Assembly (NCBI GenBank): GCA_022486585.1
Contig: JAKVKI010000010.1
Coordinates: 1 to 62,243, forward strand
From: Megasphaera sp.
GTDB taxonomy: Bacteria; Bacillota; Negativicutes; Veillonellales; Megasphaeraceae
Direction of reading: 5' to 3'
Length of the DNA stretch: 62,243 bases
The position numbers and the translations under genes were made by a program. The notes beneath the pieces are model-generated. The model made no database searches. It had not been told where the DNA came from and worked only from the letters and a program-made list of their open reading frames with translations. Shown piece by piece: positions 55,631-62,243 of the stretch. Every line of letters starts with the position of its first letter. The stretch's first letter is position 1.

Positions 55631-56950
55631 ATGCCACTCATCATTCTTGCTATCGGCATTATTATTCTGTTTTTCTTGATCGTCAAAGTAAAATTAAACA
55701 GCTTTTTGGCTTTGCTTCTCGTTGCCGGCATCGTCGGTTTGGCAGAAGGCATGCCCATTGATCAGCTCATTCCTACTATTGAAAAGGGGCTTGGCGGAAC
55801 ACTGGGAGGACTTGCTATCGTTGTATCCTTTGGAGCCATGTTAGGGAAACTAATGGCTGAAAGTGGCGGTGCCCAGCGCATTGCTACAACACTTATTGAC
55901 GTATTTGGTCGCGAAAACGTTAAATGGGCAGTATGCCTGACTGGTTTTGTCGTCGGCATCGCATTATTTTATGAAATCGGATTTGTCTTACTTATTCCCT
56001 TGGTATTCACGATTGCTGCTGAAGCCAAGATCCCGCTGCTGGAAGTAGGTATTCCTATGGCTGCAGCCTTGTCGGTTACGCATGGTTTTTTACCACCCCA
56101 TCCGGGCCCGACAGCTATTGCTATCATTTATAATGCCGATATTGGTACGACCTTGGTGTATGGTGCGATCATCGCTATTCCTACAGCGATTGTAGCTGGC
56201 CCATTATTCTACAATACGACAAAGGGGATCAACCCGACGATTCCTAAGGGGATGTATAACCCAAAAATATTTGCCGATAATGAAATGCCCTCCTTTGCTG
56301 TTTCCGTATTCACGGCACTCGTACCAGTCGTTCTCATGGCGGCATCAGCTATTGCCAAACTGACACTGGATCCAACATCAGCAGGGCGCCATGTATTGAC
56401 CTTCCTGGGACAGCCGGATATGGCGCTGACTATTTCTGTTGCTATTGCTATTTACACCTTTGGTTTGGGTCGTGGCAAGACGATGGAAGAAGTCATGGAT
56501 ACTGTTAAGGACGCAGTTCTGACGATTGCCATGATTCTCCTCATCGTTGGCGGTGGTGGCACACTGAAGCAAGTTCTCATTGATAGTGGTGTCGGTGCTT
56601 ATATCGGTCAAGTTGTCGCTGGTGCCAGCTTGTCACCCTTATTGCTGGCGTGGGCCATCGCTGCCGTTATCCGTACAGCCTGCGGATCGGCGACTGTAGC
56701 AGCCCTTACGGCAGGTGGTATTGCAGCGCCTATCTGTGCCGTTACTGGTGTCAGTCCGGAGCTGATGGTATTGGCTACTGGCGCAGGTTCGCTTATTTTT
56801 AGCCCGCCTAATGATCCTGGCTTTTGGTTGTTCAAAGAATTCTTTGGTCTGACAGTGAAACAGACGATTCGTACATGGTGTGCGTTAGAAACGATTATTT
56901 CTTGTATGGGTTTGGCAGGGGTCTTGATTTTAGAAATGTTTGTAGGGTAA
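55631..56950 (+). CDS. gntP: Gluconate:proton symporter
   Basis: A 439-aa inner-membrane permease of about 12-14 helices. ATIEKGLGGTLGGLAIVVSFGAMLGKLMAESGGAQRIA, GFVVGIALFYEIGFVLLIPLVFTIA, HGFLPPHPGPTAIA and IRTACGSATVAALTAGGIAAPI are strong GntP-family signatures. Other members carry idonate, fructuronate or glycerate, but the kinase and dehydrogenase partners indicate gluconate. Confidence 0.95.
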   Translation: MPLIILAIGIIILFFLIVKVKLNSFLALLLVAGIVGLAEGMPIDQLIPTIEKGLGGTLGGLAIVVSFGAMLGKLMAESGGAQRIATTLIDVFGRENVKWAVCLTGFVVGIALFYEIGFVLLIPLVFTIAAEAKIPLLEVGIPMAAALSVTHGFLPPHPGPTAIAIIYNADIGTTLVYGAIIAIPTAIVAGPLFYNTTKGINPTIPKGMYNPKIFADNEMPSFAVSVFTALVPVVLMAASAIAKLTLDPTSAGRHVLTFLGQPDMALTISVAIAIYTFGLGRGKTMEEVMDTVKDAVLTIAMILLIVGGGGTLKQVLIDSGVGAYIGQVVAGASLSPLLLAWAIAAVIRTACGSATVAALTAGGIAAPICAVTGVSPELMVLATGAGSLIFSPPNDPGFWLFKEFFGLTVKQTIRTWCALETIISCMGLAGVLILEMFVG

Positions 56951-56981
56951 AATAGAATAAACGTTAGGAAAAGGGAGTGTC

Positions 56982-57842
56982 ATGATGGAAGTAAGCGATC
57001 TCATCAAAAAACTTCCTGTCCTGCGCAGCGCTTACGGCGGTCTGACTAAGTCAGAGCGCCGTATTGCCGACTATATGGCTGGGCACGCTACAGAAGTCAT
57101 GGAGAAGACAATCTCAGATATTGCTGCCAGTACGGGAAGTTCAGAAATTACGGTATCACGGTTCTGTAAAAAGTTAGGTTTCAGCGGTCTTCAGGAATTG
57201 AAACGAAATATGGCAGCTGAATTATCTGTAACAGAACCAGAAGAGTTTCACGATATCCACAGCGATGATTCGTGTCGTGACGTAGCGGCTAAAATCTTCA
57301 ATAATATTTCGGAAGGACTGCAAGATACATTGAGCTTGCTCGACTATGAGCGTATCGACGATGCAGCCCAAGTCCTCGTGCGGGCACGCCGTATTGCTGT
57401 CTATGGATTTGGCAATTCAGCAACCGTGTGTCGTGATATAGAGACGCGGTATCTGCGTCTGGGCCTGACCATTCAGGCATACTCTGATTCACATATGATG
57501 GTTACCTCAGCAGCCCTGATTTCATCACGTGATGTTGTCATCGCTATCTCTCATACAGGTGAATCGAAAGAATTGCTCGAAGCTGTAGGACGGGCGAAAC
57601 TGAACGGTGCTACGATCATCGTCATTACCAGCCATGGCCGGTCGCCGCTGGCAGCGCTGGCGCACATCTGTCTGTGTGGTATGGGCCGCGAAGTGAAATA
57701 CTCTTCCGAAGCTGGGGCGTCCCGGCTCATTCACATGGCAATAAGTGATGTCCTATATACCCGTATTGCCATGGCCAATCAAGACGCATTTCATGAAAAC
57801 ATGCATAAAATGCGTCAAGAAATCATAAAGATGAAGGAATGA
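56982..57842 (+). CDS. MurR/RpiR-family transcriptional regulator of gluconate use
   Basis: A 286-aa regulator. The N-terminal HTH_6 domain includes LTKSERRIADYMAGHATEVMEKTISDIAASTGSSEITVSRFCKKLGFSG; the C-terminal SIS domain has YGFGNSATVCRDIETRYLRLGL and VVIAISHTGESKELLEAVGRAKLNGATIIVIT, able to bind a phosphosugar, likely 6-phosphogluconate. It ends the operon 31 bases after gntP and probably represses it through the palindromes upstream of gntK; that link is inferred. Confidence 0.92.
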   Translation: MMEVSDLIKKLPVLRSAYGGLTKSERRIADYMAGHATEVMEKTISDIAASTGSSEITVSRFCKKLGFSGLQELKRNMAAELSVTEPEEFHDIHSDDSCRDVAAKIFNNISEGLQDTLSLLDYERIDDAAQVLVRARRIAVYGFGNSATVCRDIETRYLRLGLTIQAYSDSHMMVTSAALISSRDVVIAISHTGESKELLEAVGRAKLNGATIIVITSHGRSPLAALAHICLCGMGREVKYSSEAGASRLIHMAISDVLYTRIAMANQDAFHENMHKMRQEIIKMKE

Positions 57843-57875
57843 AGCAATTTCTTGGGAATTTTACATATATCCGCC

Positions 57876-57923
57876 TTGTTGCGTCCGGCATAATCAAGTA
57901 TAATGTATACTACAGTATGTAGT
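57876..57923 (+). promoter_or_regulatory. Promoter and palindrome before the M50 protease gene
   Basis: TTGTTG (57876-57881) and TATAAT (57899-57904) are 17 bp apart. ACTACA (57909-57914) and TGTAGT (57918-57923) form a perfect 6-bp inverted repeat with a 3-bp spacer over the start site. It recalls BlaI/CopY operators (TACA-N2-TGTA), but the spacer differs. Confidence 0.55.
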
Positions 57924-57939
57924 TATGAAGGAGGATATT

Positions 57940-58566
57940 ATGTTTGGTTGGAATATAGTGACACTCGTTGCCGGTGTGCCGGGCCTGCTCATTGCGATGG
58001 TCGTCCATGAATATGCTCATGCGCTGGCAGCGTATCATATGGGTGATGATACGCCTCGCATGATGGGGCGCCTGACCCTTAATCCGATGGCGCATATTGA
58101 TCCTATCGGTGCCCTTATGTTGTTAGTTGCCCAATTCGGCTGGGCCAAGCCGGTTATGATTAACCCCAATAATTTCCGTAATTGGCGAAAAGGGGAAATA
58201 TGTGTATCCCTGGCAGGGCCTGTATCGAATCTGATAGCGGCCTTTGTTGCACTGTTAGTGCAGATCTTGTTTATAAAATTGAATTTGTTTACAGGGACGG
58301 CACTATCGACGGTATTGTCGCTCATTGTGATTTATAATATTAACTTTGCTATCTTCAACATGATTCCCTTGCCGCCACTGGACGGCTCACGGGTCCTCAT
58401 GTGTTTTCTGCCGACGGAATGGAATTATAAGCTGGCAAGTATTGAACGGTACAGCTTCCTCATCCTTATCGGATTGATGATGACGCCGTTTTTTTCGTAT
58501 ATCCTCATACCGTTGCAGCGTCTTATATTAGGCATATTCAGTCTGATCGTGTCACCCCTGCTATAG
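57940..58566 (+). CDS. Site-2 protease (M50) family membrane metallopeptidase
   Basis: A 208-aa intramembrane zinc peptidase of the short Rv/YwhC-like group. HEYAH at residues 23-27 supplies two zinc ligands and the catalytic Glu, and PLPPLDGSRVL supplies the Asp. There are five to six helices, no PDZ and no CBS domain. Substrate unknown; relatives cut anti-sigma factors or signal-peptide remnants. The ATG follows GAAGGAGG. Confidence 0.9.
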   Translation: MFGWNIVTLVAGVPGLLIAMVVHEYAHALAAYHMGDDTPRMMGRLTLNPMAHIDPIGALMLLVAQFGWAKPVMINPNNFRNWRKGEICVSLAGPVSNLIAAFVALLVQILFIKLNLFTGTALSTVLSLIVIYNINFAIFNMIPLPPLDGSRVLMCFLPTEWNYKLASIERYSFLILIGLMMTPFFSYILIPLQRLILGIFSLIVSPLL

Positions 58567-58586
58567 CAGGGAAGGGAGGAATTGCT

Positions 58587-59141
58587 GTGAAATGGAACTA
58601 TATACCTGTTGCAGCTGCGTTGGCAGCAGTAGTTTTGTCGGCGAGTCCGGCAGGTGCCTTTGATTATAATCTGTCTGTCGATGAAATATCGGCTAGTCCG
58701 CTAACGGCATATAACACCGTGTATTTAGGTATGCCGCGCAGTGATTTTGATGCCAACTTCTCCGTACTATCTGATTGGACATTTTATGGTAATACGACGG
58801 AAAAGACAGAAAGGGCAGAACGGTCTGTAACGGTCAAAGGCATTACTGTAACAGAAGGTGTCGGTATCCTCACGGCTGGCACAACTGGTGATGCCAAGGT
58901 ACTGGCTTTTGACAACTATTTCAAGACTACAGATAAACGGACAGCCAAAGCTATTTCGACGCGTCTTGTCGCTACGGTATACTCCAATATGGAATCCTTC
59001 CCGGCAAGCCAGAATAGTACAGCCGTCACATGGGTGCAGGATGATGTGACCATTGTTTGCTACTATGATGGTAAAAAAGAAGCAGATGGCACTTACAGGG
59101 TCTACATCCGCAGGTATAATAATAATCGCCTTCAAGCATAA
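58587..59141 (+). CDS. Secreted hypothetical protein (184 aa)
   Basis: I do not recognise the family. The signal peptide (YIPVAAALAAVVLSASPAGAF) is clear. The mature part begins FDYNLSVDEISASPLTAYNTVYLGMPRSDFDANF and is probably beta-rich; the YLGMPRSDF stretch resembles the start of small SmpA/BamE-like modules, an uncertain likeness. No cysteines in a lipobox. The GTG at 58587 follows GGGAGGA and is 20 bases after the M50 protease gene, so the two are likely co-transcribed. Confidence 0.72.
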   Translation: MKWNYIPVAAALAAVVLSASPAGAFDYNLSVDEISASPLTAYNTVYLGMPRSDFDANFSVLSDWTFYGNTTEKTERAERSVTVKGITVTEGVGILTAGTTGDAKVLAFDNYFKTTDKRTAKAISTRLVATVYSNMESFPASQNSTAVTWVQDDVTIVCYYDGKKEADGTYRVYIRRYNNNRLQA

Positions 59142-59191
59142 CTGGTTGGAAAAAACGTAGGCCTGTCAGATTTGATTCGTGCAGGCAGCGT

Positions 59192-59220
59192 TTGACAAGC
59201 AGACCCCCATTGTATATAAT
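59192..59220 (+). promoter_or_regulatory. Perfect-consensus promoter for htpX
   Basis: TTGACA (59192-59197) and TATAAT (59215-59220) are 17 bp apart, the only fully consensus sigma-A promoter in the window. No CIRCE element is seen near it. Confidence 0.88.
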
Positions 59221-59282
59221 GTTTGTATGCAATATTAAACTTTTTGACCTTTAATATACTCGTGAAAGTTGAGGCGAACGAT

Positions 59283-60143
59283 ATGAATAGAATCAAAACT
59301 GTATTTCTTATGACCCTGATGGCTGTCATTCTCATGGCCATTGGTGGTGCCATTGGCGGCCGTAGCGGCGTCATGGTCATGTTTATCTTAGCAACAGCAA
59401 TGAACTTTTTCTCCTATTGGTTCAGCGACTCGTTGGTCTTGCGGGCTTATCACGCACAGCAAGTCGATGAATCGCACCCGCTTTATCAGATCGTAGCAGA
59501 TTTAGCACAGCGGGCCGGGCTGCCTATGCCCCAGGTATACATTATCCCGACGGATATGCCTAACGCATTTGCCACGGGCCGCAGCCCGTCTCATGCAGCA
59601 GTAGCTGCGACGGAAGGCATACTGGAAATGCTCGACGAAGATGAAATCCGTGGTGTCCTGGCACATGAAATGTCCCATGTCTTGCATTGGGATATCCTTA
59701 TTAGTACCATTGTGGCATCGTTTGCCAGTGCTATTTCTATGATTGCCAACATTGCACAGTGGGCTGCTATTTTCGGTGGCGGTCGCAGTGATGATGATAA
59801 CGGCGGTGGAAATATTATTACGCTGCTGGTTACCATCATTGTAGCACCATTGGCAGCATCGCTGGTGCAACTGGGTATCTCTCGCACGAGAGAATACATG
59901 GCTGATGAAGAAGGGGGCCGCATGATCGATGATCCCCTGGCACTGGCACGGGCGTTAGCTAAAATGGACAATTACGCCCATTATGGCGTGCTTCCTGGTG
60001 CAACGAAAGCAACAGCTCATATGTGTATCATCAATCCGTTTAGCGGAACGAAAAGTGCAATGGCTAACTTGTTCAGTACGCATCCGCCAACAGAAAAGCG
60101 GATCGAACGGCTTCAAGAACTGGATCATGAATTGCACGGATAA
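59283..60143 (+). CDS. htpX: Membrane-bound zinc protease HtpX
   Basis: A 286-aa M48 metallopeptidase degrading misfolded membrane proteins at the inner membrane. Two N-terminal helices, then MPQVYIIPTDMPNAFATGRSPSHAAVAATEGIL, the zinc site HEMSH at residues 128-132, two further hydrophobic segments and REYMADEEGG with the third ligand. The ATG at 59283 follows a GAGG site; an in-frame ATG at 59223 lies at the transcript start. Confidence 0.95.
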   Translation: MNRIKTVFLMTLMAVILMAIGGAIGGRSGVMVMFILATAMNFFSYWFSDSLVLRAYHAQQVDESHPLYQIVADLAQRAGLPMPQVYIIPTDMPNAFATGRSPSHAAVAATEGILEMLDEDEIRGVLAHEMSHVLHWDILISTIVASFASAISMIANIAQWAAIFGGGRSDDDNGGGNIITLLVTIIVAPLAASLVQLGISRTREYMADEEGGRMIDDPLALARALAKMDNYAHYGVLPGATKATAHMCIINPFSGTKSAMANLFSTHPPTEKRIERLQELDHELHG

Positions 60144-60161
60144 ATTTTAATAGTATGTAGG

Positions 60162-60206
60162 AACAGGATTTTCGTCGTTATTGATGATGAAAATCCTGTT
60201 TTTTGT
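60162..60206 (+). terminator. htpX terminator
   Basis: A perfect 12-bp stem (60162-60173 with 60189-60200) followed by a T-run. Confidence 0.9.
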
Positions 60207-60342
60207 ATATAAAAATGTGAATTTATGGAGTATACAGACTGATACTATGGAATATATGGCAAAAAATTGCATAATATGAAATACAATGGTAAGATGATGA
60301 TAAATATATACATTTATATGAAATATAATCAGGAGGCGCATG

Positions 60343-60828
60343 ATGGAACAGAAGATCTTGTTGTTGGGCAATCCAGTATTATATGAAGTGAGTACACCTG
60401 TAGCAAAATCAGACATACCACAATTAGTACCGGTCATTCAAGATTTACATGATACGCTCATGGCATTCCGCAAGAAATATCATGCAGGCAGGGCTATTGC
60501 AGCACCACAGATCGGCATCAAGAAACGTATACTGTACATGTGTATTGATAAGCCAGTTATATTTTTGAATCCCGTACTAGAACCTGTTAGTAAAGAAACG
60601 ATGGAAGTCATGGATGATTGCATGTCTTTTCCGAATCTATTGGTTAAGGTTTTACGCTATAAAAAATGTAAAATCACCTATCGTGATCTCCAATGGCAGA
60701 AACAAGAAATGCTGTTAGAAGGTGACGTATCTGAACTATTGCAACATGAATATGATCATCTCGACGGTATTCTTGCTACGATGCGTGCTATGGACCCTCG
60801 CTCGTTCTACTTAAAAGAAACATACTAA
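60343..60828 (+). CDS. def: Peptide deformylase, divergent
   Basis: A 161-aa metalloenzyme removing formyl from nascent N-terminal Met. Motif 1 is GRAIAAPQIG (usual GxGLAAPQ) at 49-58, motif 2 DDCMS (usual EGCLS) at 91-95 and motif 3 QHEYDH at 134-139. The Cys and two His metal ligands and the catalytic Glu are kept. The protein lacks fmt and priA partners, so it may be a second deformylase with an altered substrate preference. CAGGAGG favours ATG 60343 over 60340. Confidence 0.85.
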   Translation: MEQKILLLGNPVLYEVSTPVAKSDIPQLVPVIQDLHDTLMAFRKKYHAGRAIAAPQIGIKKRILYMCIDKPVIFLNPVLEPVSKETMEVMDDCMSFPNLLVKVLRYKKCKITYRDLQWQKQEMLLEGDVSELLQHEYDHLDGILATMRAMDPRSFYLKETY

Positions 60829-60886
60829 AGTGTATATGAAGAACAGCTGATACTCATCGTTTCGATAGGCATTTCAAATCATTTAA

Positions 60887-60928
60887 ATTCCCCCTTTCTT
60901 TGTATATCAGTACAAAGAAAGGGGGAAT
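60887..60928. other. 18-bp perfect hairpin between def and the HPr-like gene
   Basis: Bases 60887-60904 pair perfectly with 60911-60928 around a 6-nt loop. It has a five-C/five-G block at the base. No T-run follows closely on either strand. It lies between convergent genes and may be a bidirectional terminator of unusual kind or a small structured RNA. Confidence 0.6.
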
Positions 60929-60980
60929 CCATTGAGAAATTTTTATTTGATTGTACGACTATCGTTGGAAGACAACGTAA

Positions 60981-61226
60981 TTAGTATAACGCCATTTTTT
61001 TCATATACTGAGCAAACCGCCATTCGTCTTTACTAGATGTTAATTTGAGTGTCAGCCCTTTTTTACCCAGAGGTGTCATCAATAATGCCTGTTGCAACAC
61101 GAAATTCCCTTTTAAATTCCGTTCTGTCCCATTGGGTAAGTGAAGAATAACCTTTCCCGTGCATTCTTCAACAACATCTAAAAGTTTCATCATATCATGG
61201 ATCATCCATAGTGTAATTGTTATCAT
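60981..61226 (-). CDS. Small protein resembling a degenerate HPr phosphocarrier
   Basis: An 81-aa protein not recognised with certainty. Its outline matches HPr: a short first strand (ITITL), a helix (MMKLLDVVEECTG), VILHLPNG, an N-x-K block (NLKGNFVLQQALLM), PLGKKGLTL and a last helix (DEWRFAQYMKKM). His10 lies near the HPr active-site His, but the ARP that follows is replaced by Asp-Met-Met, and the regulatory Ser46 position is Gly40. So if related, it is probably not a normal phosphocarrier. AGGAGG precedes the ATG with 8-base spacing. Divergent from the AraC gene. Confidence 0.6.
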   Translation of the reverse strand: MITITLWMIHDMMKLLDVVEECTGKVILHLPNGTERNLKGNFVLQQALLMTPLGKKGLTLKLTSSKDEWRFAQYMKKMALY

Positions 61227-61246
61227 TTTTCATTCCTCCTTTGTCT

Positions 61247-61264
61247 ATGATATGATTATATCAA
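61247..61264. promoter_or_regulatory. Palindromic site between the HPr-like and AraC genes
   Basis: ATGATATGATTATATCAA matches the gluconate operator pattern ATGATATA-N2-TATATCAT with one mismatch in each arm. It also contains the minus-strand extended -10 TGATATAAT for the HPr-like gene, so the resemblance may just reflect an AT-rich promoter. Confidence 0.35.
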
Positions 61265-61343
61265 CATATATCTGCAAACTGTTAGATAAATACAGCCAAA
61301 TACTATGATAAAACAACCATCTTTTGAAAAGGAGAAATACACG

Positions 61344-62240
61344 ATGGCACTGACCGAGTGTAGTAAACAAGTATACGCCTCTGGAAGGGAGATTACCTGC
61401 CATGGTACTCCCAGTTTCCCCATGGCTTGTTATGAAGAAAATTTCCGTATTATGGATGTTCCCTGGCACTGGCATGATGAAATGGAGACGGGAATCATTA
61501 CACAGGGACATATTAATTTTACTATCAATACAGTAACCTATGCGCTGCAGCAGGGGGACGTTTTTTTTGTAAATGCAGGTGTATTACATGCTGCAAGAGC
61601 GTTGTGTGCGCAGCCATGTGAGTTGCATTCTATTGTATTCCATCCTAAATTGTTGAGTAGTGGCATTGATAGTATTTATTGGAAAAAATATATCCAACCC
61701 TTGGTGATGAATTCATCCTTGAAAGGACTGGCCTTGCAAGATACAATTGTTTGGCAAAAAGAGGCGTCCCTTCACGTAAAAAAAGCGTGGGCAGCCTGTG
61801 TGACAGAACCAGGCGGGTACGAATTCATTGTACGAAATGAGTTATCCTTATTCCTATATGCCATTATCAGCCATACGGCAGAAGCTGTACAAAAAACAAG
61901 CCCCAAAGCTATACGGGATAATGCGCGAATTAAAATAATGCTGAAATTTCTTGAAGTACATTTGCATGACCCCGTATCTATCAGCCAAATTTCCGACAGT
62001 GCCGATATCAGTGAAAGTGAATGCCTGCGTTGTTTTCGTGCGACCATCGGAGTTTCTCCCATAAAATATCTCAAAACGTTGCGATTGCAAAAAGCTGCTG
62101 AATTACTGAGCAGTACAGACCTGAGTATCTCAACTATCGGTGGCCAGTGCGGATTCCAGGATATGAGTTATTTTTCCAAGGAATTTAGCCAATATACAGG
62201 GCATACGCCTTCGGCTTATCGAGCGCAGCATTCTGTATGA
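61344..62240 (+). CDS. AraC-family transcriptional regulator
   Basis: A 298-aa regulator. The N-terminal cupin sensor shows WHWHDEMETGIITQGHINFTINTVTYALQQGDVFFVNAGVLHAA. Two helix-turn-helix motifs follow at the C-terminus: VSISQISDSADISESECLRCFRATIGVSPIKYLKTLRLQKAAELL and LSISTIGGQCGFQDMSYFSKEFSQYTGHTPSAYR. Ligand unknown; cupin AraC proteins often sense sugars. ATG 61344 follows AAGGAGA; an upstream in-frame ATG (61305) is at the likely transcript start. The gene ends 3 bases before the end of the window. Confidence 0.93.
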   Translation: MALTECSKQVYASGREITCHGTPSFPMACYEENFRIMDVPWHWHDEMETGIITQGHINFTINTVTYALQQGDVFFVNAGVLHAARALCAQPCELHSIVFHPKLLSSGIDSIYWKKYIQPLVMNSSLKGLALQDTIVWQKEASLHVKKAWAACVTEPGGYEFIVRNELSLFLYAIISHTAEAVQKTSPKAIRDNARIKIMLKFLEVHLHDPVSISQISDSADISESECLRCFRATIGVSPIKYLKTLRLQKAAELLSSTDLSISTIGGQCGFQDMSYFSKEFSQYTGHTPSAYRAQHSV

Positions 62241-62243
62241 TGA

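Overview
The window is about 62 kb of a chromosome from a diderm (outer-membrane-bearing) Firmicute. Class Negativicutes fits best, and a Megasphaera-like member of the Veillonellaceae is my best guess. The reasons are: Firmicute-type signals (AGGAGG ribosome-binding sites, T-box leader, GatCAB, PcrA-LigA, a B. subtilis-type PurF) beside an ExbB-ExbD-TonB system with a TonB-dependent outer-membrane receptor; intermediate GC content; and strictly anaerobic traits such as the CbiD/CbiG corrin route. The assignment is inferred from gene content, not from a marker-gene search. I see no prophage, insertion sequence or CRISPR array; this is ordinary, densely packed chromosome.

Layout. 0.1-15 kb: a secreted protein, rplS with a probable L19 leader, a CBS-domain pyrophosphatase (ppaC), pcrA-ligA, gatCAB, thrC, two membrane-protein genes and prfC on the minus strand. 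15.4-28.1 kb: an Rrf2 regulator behind an FNR-like palindrome, a small membrane protein, a divergent adenine pair (NCS2 permease and adenine deaminase), a lytic transglycosylase, an ABC exporter, tRNA-Ala(CGC), an L-cysteine desulfidase-like protein, an FAD-linked D-lactate/glycolate-type dehydrogenase, a ZIP metal transporter and a MoeB/ThiF protein. 28.2-29.8 kb: a T-box leader with a leucine specifier controlling a YkvI-family transporter.

29.8-41.2 kb is a single cobalamin regulon. One cobalamin riboswitch stands before exbB-exbD-tonB, a BtuB-like receptor, btuF-C-D and then cbiD-L-F-G-H, so outer-membrane energisation, uptake and part of corrin synthesis appear to be one transcriptional unit. 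41.2-47.1 kb is a purine operon (purE-F-M-N-H-D) behind a candidate leader-peptide attenuator. Its purH encodes only the IMP cyclohydrolase half of the usual bifunctional enzyme.

47.2-62.2 kb: fumC, RNase G (rng), a secreted class 3 lipase, a SIMPL-domain protein, and a gluconate operon (gntK-gnd-gntP-rpiR) preceded by three tandem 18-bp palindromic operators. Then follow an M50 protease, a secreted protein, htpX behind a perfect-consensus promoter, a divergent peptide deformylase, a small degenerate HPr-like protein and an AraC regulator. Most promising for follow-up are the leucine T-box transporter, the stand-alone IMP cyclohydrolase, the gluconate operator array, the purE leader and the HPr-like protein.
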